This document shows positions 16,406 through 26,069 of a stretch of DNA of 64,000 nt, piece after piece. The position numbers and the translations under genes are program-made. Every line of letters starts with the position of its first letter. Within the stretch, counting starts at the first letter, position 1. The stretch comes from Vibrio sp. AND4 (GTDB taxonomy: Bacteria; Pseudomonadota; Gammaproteobacteria; Enterobacterales; Vibrionaceae), in contig NZ_ABGR01000001.1 of the NCBI RefSeq assembly GCF_000171815.1, positions 496,001-560,000 on the forward strand, read 5' to 3'. The notes under the pieces were generated by a model, which did no database searches, was not told the DNA's origin, and saw nothing but the letters and a program-made list of their open reading frames with translations.

Positions 16406-17311
16406 TTGCGTTATTCACTAAAGCAATTAGCCGTATTTGACGCAGTTGCAGATGCCGGCAGCGTTAGCCAGGCTGCGGATAAGTTGGCCCTGACTCAATC
16501 TGCCACGAGCATGTCACTGGCTCAGTTGGAAAAAATGCTGGGTAGGCCCTTATTTGAAAGGCAGGGCAAACAAATGGCTTTAACGCACTGGGGGATGTGG
16601 CTCAGACCAAAAGCAAAGCGTTTGCTTCAAGATGCGCTCCAAATTGAAATGGGGTTTCACGAACAGCACTTGTTGAGTGGACATATTCGACTAGGGGCGA
16701 GTCAAACACCAGCAGAACATTTAGTGCCTGAGCTTATCAGCCACATTGATGGTGATTTCCCAGAAATGCGCATCTCACTGGGTGTACAAAGTACTCAAGC
16801 TGTTATCGATGGCGTGTTGGATTACAAATACGATCTTGGCGTGATTGAAGGCCGCTGTGATGATAACCGTTTGCACCAAGAGGTTTGGTGTCGTGATCAC
16901 CTTGTTGTTGTCGCTGCATCTCACCACCCATTTGCAGGCAAGGCTTCGGTGAGCGTGGCGCAACTTGAACAGGCTAAATGGGTGTTGCGCGAACATGGAT
17001 CCGGTACCCGTAAGATTTTTGATAGTTCTATTCATCACCTTATTGAAGATTTGGACGTGTGGCGTGAATACGAGTACGTACCAGTTCTCATACGCCTGGT
17101 ATCAAACGGGCAATATTTAACCTGTTTACCTTACCTTGATGTAGAACCCTACCTTGAAACTGGGGAGCTAGTTGCACTCAAGGTACCGGATCTCAAAATG
17201 GATCGAACGATATCCTTTATCTGGCGCGCCGATATGGTAGAAAACCCATTGGTCGATTGTATTAAGCGCGAGGGGCTGAATATGATGAAAGGCAAACCTT
17301 CTTCATTCTAG
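16406..17311 (+). CDS. LysR-family transcriptional regulator
   Basis: A 301-residue LysR-type regulator. The winged helix-turn-helix occupies residues about 1-60 (LKQLAVFDAVADAGSVSQAADKLALTQSATSMSLAQLE split across the motif), followed by the LysR substrate-binding fold (GHIRLGASQTPAEHLVPELI). The preferred start is TTG at 16406, directly before RYSLKQLAVF and after AAGGGAGA; longer frames begin before the usual family N-terminus. Divergently transcribed from the FocA-CBS gene with a 276-base shared upstream region, so it may control it. The effector is unknown. Confidence 0.88.
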   Translation: MRYSLKQLAVFDAVADAGSVSQAADKLALTQSATSMSLAQLEKMLGRPLFERQGKQMALTHWGMWLRPKAKRLLQDALQIEMGFHEQHLLSGHIRLGASQTPAEHLVPELISHIDGDFPEMRISLGVQSTQAVIDGVLDYKYDLGVIEGRCDDNRLHQEVWCRDHLVVVAASHHPFAGKASVSVAQLEQAKWVLREHGSGTRKIFDSSIHHLIEDLDVWREYEYVPVLIRLVSNGQYLTCLPYLDVEPYLETGELVALKVPDLKMDRTISFIWRADMVENPLVDCIKREGLNMMKGKPSSF

Positions 17312-17598
17312 GTCGACTTAGAAATCATCCAAGTCATGTCCGGCGGGGCTTAATCGTAATTTAAGCGCATTATTTAACCGATATACCAGCCAATTTACCC
17401 TTTTGCTATTTACTAAATCTGTTGATTTATCGGTTGCGTCTAATTTATTGTGTAAAACATGCAATAAGTGCAATATTTTATGCGATATTGATCAACGAAG
17501 TGTGAAGCAGATATGCCTATTATTGTACTTCTGATTTTAATGTATCGAAACAGTTTAGAACCTATTAGTACGAAACTAGCGCAGCGGGTAAGAATACC

Positions 17599-18078
17599 AT
17601 GACCACTCTTTTAGCAATTTCAATCACCACAGGCATTCTTTCAGGCGTATGGGGCTGGATTGCTATCTCCCTTGGTCTACTATCTTGGGCTGGCTTTCTT
17701 GGCTGTACGAGTTATTTCGCATCTCCTACAAATGGCTTAAAAGGCCTTGCGGGGAGCTTGATCACCAATATGACAGGCGTTTTTTGGGCGATGGTAATCA
17801 TCTATGGCTCTACTTATGTCGGTGTTGAAATTATCGGTTATGTTATTACCGCGATTGTCGCATTCTTTATGTGTATTCAAGCAAAGCAAGCTTGGTTGGC
17901 TTATATTCCGGGGACTTTCATTGGCGCATGCGCAACATTTGCTGCGGATGGCAATTGGCAACTTGTGGTGCCATCGCTGATTCTAGGTGGCGCGTTTGGC
18001 TACCTTATGAAAGCGACGGGGCTTTGGTTACACAACAGGTCAACAGTTCACGCTTCGTTCACAGAACAAGTACAATAA
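17599..18078 (+). CDS. DUF1097 family membrane protein (YcdZ-like)
   Basis: 159 residues with five hydrophobic segments and the DUF1097 blocks GVWGWIAISLGLLSWAGFLGC, YFASPTNGLKG and ITNMTGVFWAM. Inner-membrane, function unknown; E. coli YcdZ belongs to this family. Single gene between the LysR gene and a terminator. The 287-base region upstream is AT-rich with TTGATCAA-like sequence but no clear operator. Confidence 0.87.
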   Translation: MTTLLAISITTGILSGVWGWIAISLGLLSWAGFLGCTSYFASPTNGLKGLAGSLITNMTGVFWAMVIIYGSTYVGVEIIGYVITAIVAFFMCIQAKQAWLAYIPGTFIGACATFAADGNWQLVVPSLILGGAFGYLMKATGLWLHNRSTVHASFTEQVQ

Positions 18079-18157
18079 TTACCCCTATTTGTATCCGTTG
18101 TGTGTTGATTCCCCCGTTCAATACAGATAATCAGGGTTCCTGACACGTGATACTCGG

Positions 18158-18185
18158 GCACACCATATTGGTGTGCTTTTTTCTG
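18158..18185 (+). terminator. Rho-independent terminator after DUF1097 gene
   Basis: GCACACC-atatt-GGTGTGC hairpin followed by TTTTTT. It lies about 80 bases past the stop codon. Confidence 0.85.
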
Positions 18186-18289
18186 CTTTGGGTTTGCTGT
18201 TTATGACTTTGTCGCTAATGGCTTTGTGGTTAATGTCTTTGAAACTACGTTTTTGTGGGATTCAGATTCGTGTTTCTGTTTTTAAGGGG

Positions 18290-19921
18290 TTAAGTATTGC
18301 CGTTCGCCATCGTCACCACGCGTTTTAGCGTCCAGCGCAGAAGGACAGGGATACAATCCACACCACGTCTTTCACAATGGGCGACAATCGCCAGCGCGAG
18401 ATCTGGCTTGGCTTGTTTCTTCAGAACGCGGTGAACAATCTTTTTCGCCGGGATTTGATGATCGTGAGGAATCTTGATGATGTCCTTAAAGAACACTTCA
18501 AAGCCGTTGTTATAAAGGAAATGTTCGATATCTCTGTCAGGTAACTCGGTAAGGCGATGACGCTCCTGATCGTTATTGAGATGGACTCTGACCGTATGCG
18601 CGTATTTCTTTCCGGCAGGGTCGCCATCGGTCACCACGTGCCAATCGATACCAAACTCTTGTGCGACTTTGATTAACGACTTAAGACCAGATTGGGCGAA
18701 TTCAACAATTTGAACACCTTCTGCAGCTAGGTCATAGCCACATTGGCGTGCCAATTCATTAAATAGCCACACTTCTGTTTCTCCCTCCACTAATAACCAG
18801 CAACGAGCAAATAGAGCACCGGAGCGATGAAAACGAATATGAAAACCAATACGGCGCAGTTGATCAGTACTAAAGCGGCTAGTGCTGAGTGATTTTGCAA
18901 TGGTCCGCTCTGAAAAACGGACCAAACGACGAATCGAAGATAGTGGTACAGAGCCCAATAAGCGTGCACTGTTCGTCGTGAGAATCTTTTGCATAGGAAG
19001 CAACTGCAACAAACTCCAAGCACGAGATAAATGAGTCGGGTGCAAACGACCCTCTGGATCTTCTATGATCAAAATAGGGCGAGCACAACGTCTTAAGTCT
19101 GTGGGGCCTTTCGCTTGTAGATACGCATTCAGCAACCCCATGAGCAGCAATCGAGTTTGCTTGTTGGTCTCTCTTAAAAACTGCGATAACCCTTTTTCAG
19201 CGGAAGGGCTGGCGTAAAACAGACCATCTCTCGGCTTTCTTGGATTGCCTTTATTTACACCTCGGAATGCAAAATAGTGCTCAACCAAAGTGTGCATCGA
19301 ATCCAGACTGCTGCGCACTTCGCCTTTGTTTACATGGCCGGGCATCGCAAATAACCGACGGCAGGTGTTATTGATGCGTTTTTCTATGCGGGCGTTTTTA
19401 TTGTCACCATTAATGTGAGTGGGCTCTGGGAAGCGGCGAGAGTCACGCAGCCGGATCACTGGGTGCAGCGTCATGAGTTCCTTGGCAAGCTTTTCAGCAT
19501 GGTGCAATTGTTTCGCTTCGCCATCGTAGTCCAAGAATGCATATTTGGTTGTAATGTTGTGCCCATCTCGACTTGCACTTAGACGGTAATAAATCACATG
19601 ATCATTGTTTTCGCTGACGCACCACGTTGGTTTAATCCGCCTGTAACGGCCAGCATTTACCTCCTGCTTATCTTGCGCTTTAAAGCAAAGTACGATTTGG
19701 AGGTGCTGAGTCTGCGGGTGTGATATTGCATAGTCGACGTGGAAGTCGGTGATTTGAAATTGATAAAGGGAACCGTCGGCGGGGAGAGCGAGCGACAGGG
19801 CATCAAGTAAAGAAGACTTACCCCAAGTATTCTCACCGATCAAAGTGGTTAGTTCGTCAAAAGAGAGTGAAAGGCGCTTGATGCCTCTAAACCCAGAGAT
19901 CTCGATGCGTTCTAGTCTCAT
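18290..19921 (-). CDS. ybjD: YbjD-like OLD-family ATP-dependent nuclease
   Basis: 543 residues: an SMC/RecF-type AAA ATPase followed by a TOPRIM domain, the OLD arrangement. Walker A is GENTWGKSS (about residues 29-37), Walker B region LIIEDPEGRLHP, and the TOPRIM has WLLVEGETEVWLFNEL (Glu) and HVVTDGDPAGKKY (Asp-x-Asp). These fit the chromosomal DUF2813/YbjD branch. Known OLD proteins are metal-dependent nucleases; the cellular role of YbjD is not established. It is a conserved core gene here, divergent from the 5'-nucleotidase, and not part of the phage defence cargo. Confidence 0.87.
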   Translation of the reverse strand: MRLERIEISGFRGIKRLSLSFDELTTLIGENTWGKSSLLDALSLALPADGSLYQFQITDFHVDYAISHPQTQHLQIVLCFKAQDKQEVNAGRYRRIKPTWCVSENNDHVIYYRLSASRDGHNITTKYAFLDYDGEAKQLHHAEKLAKELMTLHPVIRLRDSRRFPEPTHINGDNKNARIEKRINNTCRRLFAMPGHVNKGEVRSSLDSMHTLVEHYFAFRGVNKGNPRKPRDGLFYASPSAEKGLSQFLRETNKQTRLLLMGLLNAYLQAKGPTDLRRCARPILIIEDPEGRLHPTHLSRAWSLLQLLPMQKILTTNSARLLGSVPLSSIRRLVRFSERTIAKSLSTSRFSTDQLRRIGFHIRFHRSGALFARCWLLVEGETEVWLFNELARQCGYDLAAEGVQIVEFAQSGLKSLIKVAQEFGIDWHVVTDGDPAGKKYAHTVRVHLNNDQERHRLTELPDRDIEHFLYNNGFEVFFKDIIKIPHDHQIPAKKIVHRVLKKQAKPDLALAIVAHCERRGVDCIPVLLRWTLKRVVTMANGNT

Positions 19922-20146
19922 CTCACTCCTCCTTGTAATTATCTGAATTATTGAGAATTCTTTCTTTCCTCATAAGCATATATGAAATCGGTTATATCAA
20001 GCTGAGCTCAGTTCACAAAATTAAGAGCATTGATCCTATGAATGAACACGGTTTAGGCGTAAAGTCACCTGTTAATTTATACGTAGATGAATCTTGATCA
20101 CGCAAATATGAAATGGTTATTCCTCTATTTCATAACATTCATGATT

Positions 20147-20168
20147 CTGTCATGATTCAGTTCTAATA
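20147..20168 (+). promoter_or_regulatory. Weak PhoB-box candidate
   Basis: CTGTCATGATT preceded at 11 bases by CATTCATGATT and followed by CAGTTCTAATA. Only the middle unit is a good match. It lies about 35 bases upstream of a phosphatase gene, which is the reason to list it. Confidence 0.25.
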
Positions 20169-20199
20169 ATTAAAAGTGATGAAACAAGAGAAGGTGACG

Positions 20200-21936
20200 A
20201 TGAATAAAAATAAAAAGCCAGTCAGAATTAAATTGGCACACATCAATGACACTCACTCCTACTTTGAACCCACGTCATTACAGTTAAAACTCAACATTGA
20301 TAACGAGCGAACACTTGAGCCTTACGTGAGCGCTGGTGGTTTTTCACGCATTGCAACGCGGGTAGAACAGTTACGTGAAGACGCGAAGCGACAAGGTCAG
20401 GGGATGTTATTTCTTCATGCTGGCGACTGTTTTCAGGGTACTCTGTATTTCTCGTTATTCAAAGGCAAAGCAAACGCCGATTTATTAAATGCATTGAACA
20501 TCGATGCGATGGCATTAGGTAATCACGAACTTGACATGGGTAATGAGCCGGTCGCGCTGTTTTGTCAGCGAACCCGCTTCCCGTTGCTTGCAGGTAACTG
20601 GGATCTATCGAACGAACTCGCGATCAAAGAACATCGCATGAGTGATTGCGATAACGTTCTGAGCTTTGATACTGACACCCAAAGCGCGGCATATCTGGTC
20701 AAAGAATTTCACGGAGAGAGAGTTGCTATCTTTGGTCTGTCTATCGATAAGATGAGCGATATCGCTAACCCCGATGCAGATACGCCATTTATCAATGCGA
20801 TCGAGACAGCAAAACGTACCGTCGAATGCATTCATCAAGCGGGTATCAAAAACATCATTCTTTTGAGCCATTTGGGCTACGAAGGTGATTTGGAACTCGC
20901 AGCACAAGTCGACGGCATTGGTATCATTATTGGTGGCCATAGTCATAGGTTACAAGGTAACTTCTCTGCGATTGGTTTAGGTGAAGATGACCCTTATGGC
21001 ATCAAAGTAAACGATACTTATGTGGTACAAGCGGGTCATCACGCATTGACCATGGGGCACTGCGTACTTGAGTTTGATGAAAACGGCAGGGCAACCATGG
21101 TAAGTGGTCAAAACGAATTGCTACTGGGGCGTCGAATTTTCTGGGACTCATCACTCAACGAGCAGCTAGACCAAGGTGTTTTCGAACAAGCGTGCGACTT
21201 TATCCATGGTCAAGCCAACGTCACTGTGTGTAAAAAGCATCCAGATACACAAGCCATCTTAAACGACAAATACATTCCTAGAGTGCGTCAGCTTCAATCA
21301 CAGGTGATTACCAATGTGTCAGAGAAAAAACGTCATGTTCGTATCCCGGACGAATGCGGTGGGAGTGAGCTCGCTCCAGCCGTCGCGCACGCTTTTCTAC
21401 ACGCTCTGAATAAACGTGGACATAAGGTTCAATTTGCCATCCATAATGCAGGAGGGGTGCGTACTTCTCTCAATCAAGGGAATATCACAGTGGCCGATGT
21501 TGCTGGGCGCCTGCTGCCTTTTGCCGTTCCAATCGGCTGTTATGAAGTGCAAGGTAAAGCCGTTCGGTTGGCATTGGAAGGGGCAATCAACAATGCACTG
21601 AATAATGGTGTGGAAGGCACGGGTTCTGGTAGCTACCCATATACGCACAATTTGAACTTTGATTACCAAGCAAAGGCGCCCAAGGGGCAACGCATTATAA
21701 ACCTCGAGCTTTTCGATGGGAACAGATGGCGTGAGATTGAAGATGACACTTGGTATTGCGGCACTTCTTCAGCATACACAATGAAGGGTAAAGAGGGGTA
21801 CGAAGCACTGCTCAATATGAAAGGCGAGGGCTTCGTCAGCAACCTTTCTATGGCGGATTGCTTTATCGAGCTTTTAACGGATGAGCCAAACTGTCTGAAT
21901 CAAGGCCATAAACGATATTCGCAGAAAAACCAGTAA
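20200..21936 (+). CDS. Bifunctional metallophosphatase / 5'-nucleotidase
   Basis: A UshA/5'-nucleotidase-fold enzyme of 578 residues. The metallophosphatase half carries HINDTHSY, HAGDCFQGT, ALGNHELDMG, LLSHLGYEGD and GGHSHRL, which supply the dimetal ligands. The C-terminal 5'-nucleotidase half has HNAGGVRTSL and the substrate-stacking region near the end. No signal peptide is visible, so it looks cytoplasmic, unlike UshA. The ATG at 20200 follows AAGGTGA; a start at 20176 would add eight residues. Divergent from ybjD. Confidence 0.88.
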   Translation: MNKNKKPVRIKLAHINDTHSYFEPTSLQLKLNIDNERTLEPYVSAGGFSRIATRVEQLREDAKRQGQGMLFLHAGDCFQGTLYFSLFKGKANADLLNALNIDAMALGNHELDMGNEPVALFCQRTRFPLLAGNWDLSNELAIKEHRMSDCDNVLSFDTDTQSAAYLVKEFHGERVAIFGLSIDKMSDIANPDADTPFINAIETAKRTVECIHQAGIKNIILLSHLGYEGDLELAAQVDGIGIIIGGHSHRLQGNFSAIGLGEDDPYGIKVNDTYVVQAGHHALTMGHCVLEFDENGRATMVSGQNELLLGRRIFWDSSLNEQLDQGVFEQACDFIHGQANVTVCKKHPDTQAILNDKYIPRVRQLQSQVITNVSEKKRHVRIPDECGGSELAPAVAHAFLHALNKRGHKVQFAIHNAGGVRTSLNQGNITVADVAGRLLPFAVPIGCYEVQGKAVRLALEGAINNALNNGVEGTGSGSYPYTHNLNFDYQAKAPKGQRIINLELFDGNRWREIEDDTWYCGTSSAYTMKGKEGYEALLNMKGEGFVSNLSMADCFIELLTDEPNCLNQGHKRYSQKNQ

Positions 21937-22035
21937 ACAAGATGGCTTTATCTCTCTTTGCCTCGATCAAATCCTTTATTTTTGTCGAGTACGATTTTTT
22001 GTTGGAGATCAGGCAACTCAAGCGTATGATGGCGG

Positions 22036-22165
22036 CGTTTGGGGAGTAGTTAGCGCAAGCTTATTTATCGTCATCTCGTTAAGCAAAGCTTATCCGGTAA
22101 ATAAAGGTGTCACCTGATTCATCACGTGATCACTTCAACGAGACCAACGCATTCATTGGCTAGCA
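22036..22165 (+). promoter_or_regulatory. yybP-ykoY (Mn2+) riboswitch aptamer
   Basis: The leader of the alx homologue contains the conserved TTTGGGGAGTAG at 22038-22049 and, about 90 bases later, CAACGAGACCAACGC at 22136-22150, the two loop motifs that form the Mn2+ pocket in this class. This class is known to precede alx in E. coli. The boundaries are approximate. Confidence 0.75.
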
Positions 22166-22202
22166 GTTACATGGGTAATGCCACTGCTGGTTTGTATTGT
22201 TT

Positions 22203-22242
22203 GCGGAAGGTTAGCCTGAATTACCTCCTTCCGCTCGGGAGG
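22203..22242 (+). promoter_or_regulatory. Riboswitch expression platform covering the alx ribosome-binding site
   Basis: Two mutually exclusive hairpins share bases 22227-22228: GCGGAAGG (22203-22210) with CCTTCCGC (22227-22234), and CCTCC (22224-22228) with GGAGG (22238-22242), the latter being the Shine-Dalgarno of alx. Metal binding could choose between them and so control translation. Confidence 0.5.
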
Positions 22243-22246
22243 AAGC

Positions 22247-23266
22247 ATGTCTGTTATCGAAAATACCACCCAGTTAATCCAGCCAGGTCCACTGCAAGAA
22301 TCACTGACAATGTACGGTGTATTCGGTCTATTTACGCTAGTTTTGGTCGCTCTTGATATCTATCAGACGCGTGGCGGCGTGATAACTATGAAAAAGGCGA
22401 TTGGGTGGAGCATATTCTGGTTCTTATTGGCGTTTGTCTTTGCCGGTTCTATCTATTTCTTATGGGATTATTACGTTCCTCATAGCGTTTATACCCCAGA
22501 AAAAGCAACCCTGTCTTTTTTAACGGGTTACCTGCTTGAGAAGTCATTGAGTGTCGACAACCTGTTCGTGTTTGCGATTATCTTCGCGCAATATAAGGTG
22601 CCAGAAGATTTACGTCCACGGGCTTTGTTATGGGGGGTGATAGGCGCTTTAGTTCTGCGTGCAATCATGATTGCGGTGGGGGCTCAACTTTTAGCGCAAT
22701 ACCATTGGGTACTTTACCTATTTGCTGCGTTCCTGATTTGGACAGGCATCAAGCTCGCGCGTGACAAAGGCGAAGAAGAGGAAGTGAACCCATACCCAGA
22801 GCAGTTCATTCGTAAATTCTTACCCGTGACGGACGAGTATCAAGGTAACCACTTAGTGCTGAAACAAGCAGGTAAGTGGGTCGCAACCCCTATGTTGGTC
22901 GTCGTGGGTGTGATTGCCGTGATGGACGTAATGTTCGCTCTGGATTCGATCCCGGCTATTTTTGCTGTAACGCGCGAACCTTTCTTAGTATTGGCGGCTA
23001 ATGTGTTTGCTTTGTTGGGCTTGCGTTCTTTGTACTTTGTTTTACAAGCAATGTTGGACAAGTTTGTCTACCTAAAACCAGCACTATCAGTGATCATGAT
23101 CTTCATTGGTATCAAGATGCTGTTGGTCGGTTCACAGTACGAAATTCCAACCGTTTGGTCTTTGACCTTCCTAGTAACAGTAATGACAACAGCCGTTATC
23201 GCTTCGATGAGGAAAAACAAACAAAGTGACAGAATTGAGGTTAAAATTACTAATCAGAAATCTTAA
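22247..23266 (+). CDS. alx: Alx/TerC-family membrane protein
   Basis: 339 residues with about nine membrane segments and TerC family motifs: GYLLEKSLSVDNLFVFAII (acidic DN in the membrane) and AVMDVMFALDSIPAIFAVT. Alx-type TerC proteins export Mn2+ and respond to alkaline pH. The ATG at 22247 follows GGGAGGA. The upstream yybP-ykoY riboswitch supports a manganese role. Single gene. The ending MRKNKQSDR tail is cytoplasmic. Confidence 0.92.
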   Translation: MSVIENTTQLIQPGPLQESLTMYGVFGLFTLVLVALDIYQTRGGVITMKKAIGWSIFWFLLAFVFAGSIYFLWDYYVPHSVYTPEKATLSFLTGYLLEKSLSVDNLFVFAIIFAQYKVPEDLRPRALLWGVIGALVLRAIMIAVGAQLLAQYHWVLYLFAAFLIWTGIKLARDKGEEEEVNPYPEQFIRKFLPVTDEYQGNHLVLKQAGKWVATPMLVVVGVIAVMDVMFALDSIPAIFAVTREPFLVLAANVFALLGLRSLYFVLQAMLDKFVYLKPALSVIMIFIGIKMLLVGSQYEIPTVWSLTFLVTVMTTAVIASMRKNKQSDRIEVKITNQKS

Positions 23267-23543
23267 GTATTTTGTGAATTAAATACCCCAAAAAAGATGC
23301 AAGTTAAATAAATGTTGCAAAATGATTTGAATTTACACATATAAAATTAAGTTATTCAGCCAAATGTGACCTTTGTTGAATGAGTATGCACTTGATTGAG
23401 TTTTGTATTCTTTGGGGTTGTAAATTAATTGTTTCATAAGAATTTCTAATCTGAGTAGGTAAATTTTGTCATTTTTTACCCAGATGAAAAATGACTAACA
23501 TTTAATCGTTGAAACAAATTACTGCTTAATTAGAGAGGCAATC

Positions 23544-23735
23544 ATGGCACAAGCAATACAAATGACAAATGTCGCTTTACCAACCTCTATGGATAAGAAA
23601 ACCTACTCGGTTAACTTCAAAGGATTGATTGCTCACTTAATGGATATTCTTTTCGTAGATAACTCTGCACCACGCAGTTACTACGCAGAAGATCTATCTG
23701 CACACATTCAGAGAGACATCGGTATGAACCGTTAA
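23544..23735 (+). CDS. Small conserved protein, unknown
   Basis: 63 residues, MAQAIQMTNVALPTSMDKK at the start and HIQRDIGMNR at the end; the tail resembles the C-terminus of DUF1127-type small proteins (DIG-x-N/R). The ATG has GAGAGG upstream and a strong terminator lies directly downstream, so it is a real single-gene transcript. Cytoplasmic, no domain recognised. The AT-rich 277-base leader probably carries its promoter. Confidence 0.7.
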   Translation: MAQAIQMTNVALPTSMDKKTYSVNFKGLIAHLMDILFVDNSAPRSYYAEDLSAHIQRDIGMNR

Positions 23736-23758
23736 CCTGAATGACAAGCAAACACGAA

Positions 23759-23786
23759 ATGCCGGCTTAATCGCCGGCATTTTTGT
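23759..23786 (+). terminator. Terminator after the small protein
   Basis: ATGCCGGC-ttaatc-GCCGGCAT perfect 8-bp stem followed by TTTTG. Strong. Confidence 0.88.
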
Positions 23787-23835
23787 CTCTGAATTTGACC
23801 GTTCCAATACACAAAACGATCGCTAGTTTTCTCCG

Positions 23836-24768
23836 TTATTTACAACCATGGGAAACTCCGCATTTCCACTCTGAAAGCACGGCGATGTGTTCTGGTCCAA
23901 TTCCACAGCATCCACCAATCACCGTTGCGCCGTTATGGTGCCATTCTTTTGCAAAAGCCAGATACTCTTCAGGTGACAGTTCTCGCATTGATTGCAACGA
24001 ACGGTTTGCTTCATGGTTGGATTTGATGGCGGTAAAGTTGTTGGCGTAAACCCCAATTTCAATATCGACGTTATGGCTTTCTAACACCGCTTTGGTTGCA
24101 ATGATGGCTTTTGTCATGACTTCAGGCACTGAGCAATTAAAGTAAACGCTGATGGTGTTGCCCGTATCTTCGTTGGCGACAAGATGTTCGATGGCTTGCC
24201 TAACGGTTTCGCCTGAACGCAATAACGCGTGTTCCATCGAATCATCACTTAGCGAGAACGCATAAGCAGTAGGTTTGTTGCAGCTTTTGAATACGCTTTG
24301 CAAACCATCGAGTTCCTTTAAACTGCAGATGGTTTCGGCAATCCAAAGGTCTACATATTCGTCTTGAGCTTCAAACAAGGTTCGGAATATAGCTTCGCCC
24401 TGATTGGGGTCGAAAAGGTCAGGGCGGTAACTACCAAATGCAGGAGGAAGGCACCCCGCGACTTGCACTGAAGCCAGAGCATTATCGGCGCATTCACGTG
24501 CAATTTTGGCAGCAAAACATGCCAAATCACGACCTTTTTGTTCGTAACCGTCTTGCCCGAGATGGAATGGCACACAAGCGTAACTGTTGGCGGTGATGAT
24601 CTCTGCTCCAGCTTGGATAAAGTTATTGTGCGCTTGGTAGACAAATTGCGGCGATTCAATCAGAGCTTGTGCGCTCCAAAGCGGTTGAGAGAATGGGGCG
24701 CCTATGCGTTTTAGCTCTCGCCCCATACCGCCATCAAGAATGGTTAACTTTTTCATGCTCAAATCCAT
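23836..24768 (-). CDS. Homocysteine S-methyltransferase family protein (MmuM-like)
   Basis: A 310-residue (beta-alpha)8 methyltransferase that moves a methyl group, usually from S-methylmethionine or SAM, to homocysteine. It starts with LTILDGGMGRELKR; zinc ligands are the Cys of YFNCSVPE and the GGCCG motif near residue 290. AGGAG lies 8 bases before the ATG at 24768. It is followed upstream (70 bases) by a SAM-dependent methyltransferase gene on the same strand, so the two may form an operon in methyl-group metabolism. The methyl donor is inferred. Confidence 0.87.
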   Translation of the reverse strand: MDLSMKKLTILDGGMGRELKRIGAPFSQPLWSAQALIESPQFVYQAHNNFIQAGAEIITANSYACVPFHLGQDGYEQKGRDLACFAAKIARECADNALASVQVAGCLPPAFGSYRPDLFDPNQGEAIFRTLFEAQDEYVDLWIAETICSLKELDGLQSVFKSCNKPTAYAFSLSDDSMEHALLRSGETVRQAIEHLVANEDTGNTISVYFNCSVPEVMTKAIIATKAVLESHNVDIEIGVYANNFTAIKSNHEANRSLQSMRELSPEEYLAFAKEWHHNGATVIGGCCGIGPEHIAVLSEWKCGVSHGCK

Positions 24769-24838
24769 CTTATGGTCTCCTCGTTAGAAGTCTGCAACTT
24801 GTGTCCGCATCGGCACTTGAGTGCTTCAGATATGTCGG

Positions 24839-25750
24839 TTAGGCTTCGACGGTCTCCGCAATAACAAAATGTTCCAGTTTAAATATATGGTCTTCAGGGA
24901 CGGTTCTACCCAAAGGCGTAAAATAAACACTGTTTAGATCATTTAGCGTCTTAGTTTCTTTTAACACAAAATCGTTGTTAGACAGAAGTTGTTCGATCTC
25001 TGCCTTTGTGTAGAGTGACACCCAAGGCTCTCCCACCTTAGAAGATAAGCGCATTATGGTTTCGGCTCGCTCCCTTGGCTTAAAGTAGCCTTTACCGAAA
25101 CACCTCTCTGGTTCTTCCGTTAGATCCTGATCGACATAAGAAAAACAAAACGTCGTGTTTGTATGATGAGTGAGCGTTTTTATTTCTTTGATTGTGCTCG
25201 CCAAAGCATCCTTAGAAATATATTGTGAGACACCCTCAAGCGTAAATAGCGTCGACTTGTTCTTATCGAACCCTGCAACTGATAATTGCTCGGTTAATGA
25301 CTGACAAGAGAAATCCACATCCACGTAGGTAACACAGCCATTTTGTTTTAATTTTGGTGGCAGTTTCTCTCGTTTTCTTGTTTGAACCTCTGCTTGATCA
25401 ACTTCAAATACTGTCAATGAGGAGGGTAAATTCAGTCTATGGGCGCGCAAATCATACCCAGCGCCAAGAATCACATATTGCTCAACTCCATTTGCGGCCA
25501 TTTTTTGGACTAAATCATCAATATAACGAGTCCGTGAAATCAAATGTTGATGGAAGCCTGGCGAAAATTTGTTGGTTATCCATACACTTAATTTATGCCC
25601 CATTAACTTAATTAGACTCGCTCCAAGAACAAATCTCTCAGCGTATGGGTCGTTAATGATGCGTTGCTCTGGCTCAGCAAGAGTTTCAATCATACGTTGC
25701 TTGGCCACGCCTTGTGCCGTCGCATCCTTGCTCAAGAATAAATTCCTCAT
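24839..25750 (-). CDS. Class I SAM-dependent methyltransferase, leucine carboxyl methyltransferase-like
   Basis: 303 residues. Family signs are the N-terminal TAQGVAKQRMIETL and DPYAERFV blocks, RTRYIDDL, the SAM-binding VILGAGYDLRAHRL, VFEVDQAEVQTRKR and LFTLEGVSQYIS. This is the TIGR00027/PF04072 group, whose substrates are mostly unknown in bacteria. Cytoplasmic. Same strand as, and upstream of, the homocysteine methyltransferase gene. Confidence 0.87.
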   Translation of the reverse strand: MRNLFLSKDATAQGVAKQRMIETLAEPEQRIINDPYAERFVLGASLIKLMGHKLSVWITNKFSPGFHQHLISRTRYIDDLVQKMAANGVEQYVILGAGYDLRAHRLNLPSSLTVFEVDQAEVQTRKREKLPPKLKQNGCVTYVDVDFSCQSLTEQLSVAGFDKNKSTLFTLEGVSQYISKDALASTIKEIKTLTHHTNTTFCFSYVDQDLTEEPERCFGKGYFKPRERAETIMRLSSKVGEPWVSLYTKAEIEQLLSNNDFVLKETKTLNDLNSVYFTPLGRTVPEDHIFKLEHFVIAETVEA

Positions 25751-26069
25751 AAATACCGCCTTCGAGAGATCATCTTCGTCATTAAATACTTAGAATAACG
25801 TAAGTGCTTAGGTTACTTTTGTTAGGGTAAGTCAACCTGGATGTTCTGTTGTGGATTGAGATCAAAAAAGACGATCTTGTTAGGAGGTATTTTTCCTACC
25901 AATAGTCACCTGATAGAACACTAATTAACGCATTTTTGATTGTTATTGCGAGCGTAAGTGTGGTCAAAATAACTTTTTGTGTAGTTATTTGTCAGGGTGG
26001 CTTGTCAGGAATGATAATCCATTGAAAATGCCATTTCTTCACTATCATTTGAAGGTTGAATGGATTTAC
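25751..26069. other. Intergenic, divergent promoter region
   Basis: Separates the minus-strand methyltransferase pair from the plus-strand repeat protein. It contains runs of TTAGG and an AT-rich half. No motif was recognised. Longer in-frame starts for the next gene exist at 25977 and 26028 but have no good ribosome-binding site. Confidence 0.4.

Noticed and set aside
16156..16440. 94-residue plus-strand frame between FocA-CBS and the LysR gene
   Set aside because: It overlaps the LysR start in another frame, has no ribosome-binding site and no family pattern; it lies in the divergent promoter region.
18290..19921. Gabija or class 2 OLD defence gene
   Set aside because: No helicase partner; motifs and the chromosomal setting fit the conserved YbjD branch.
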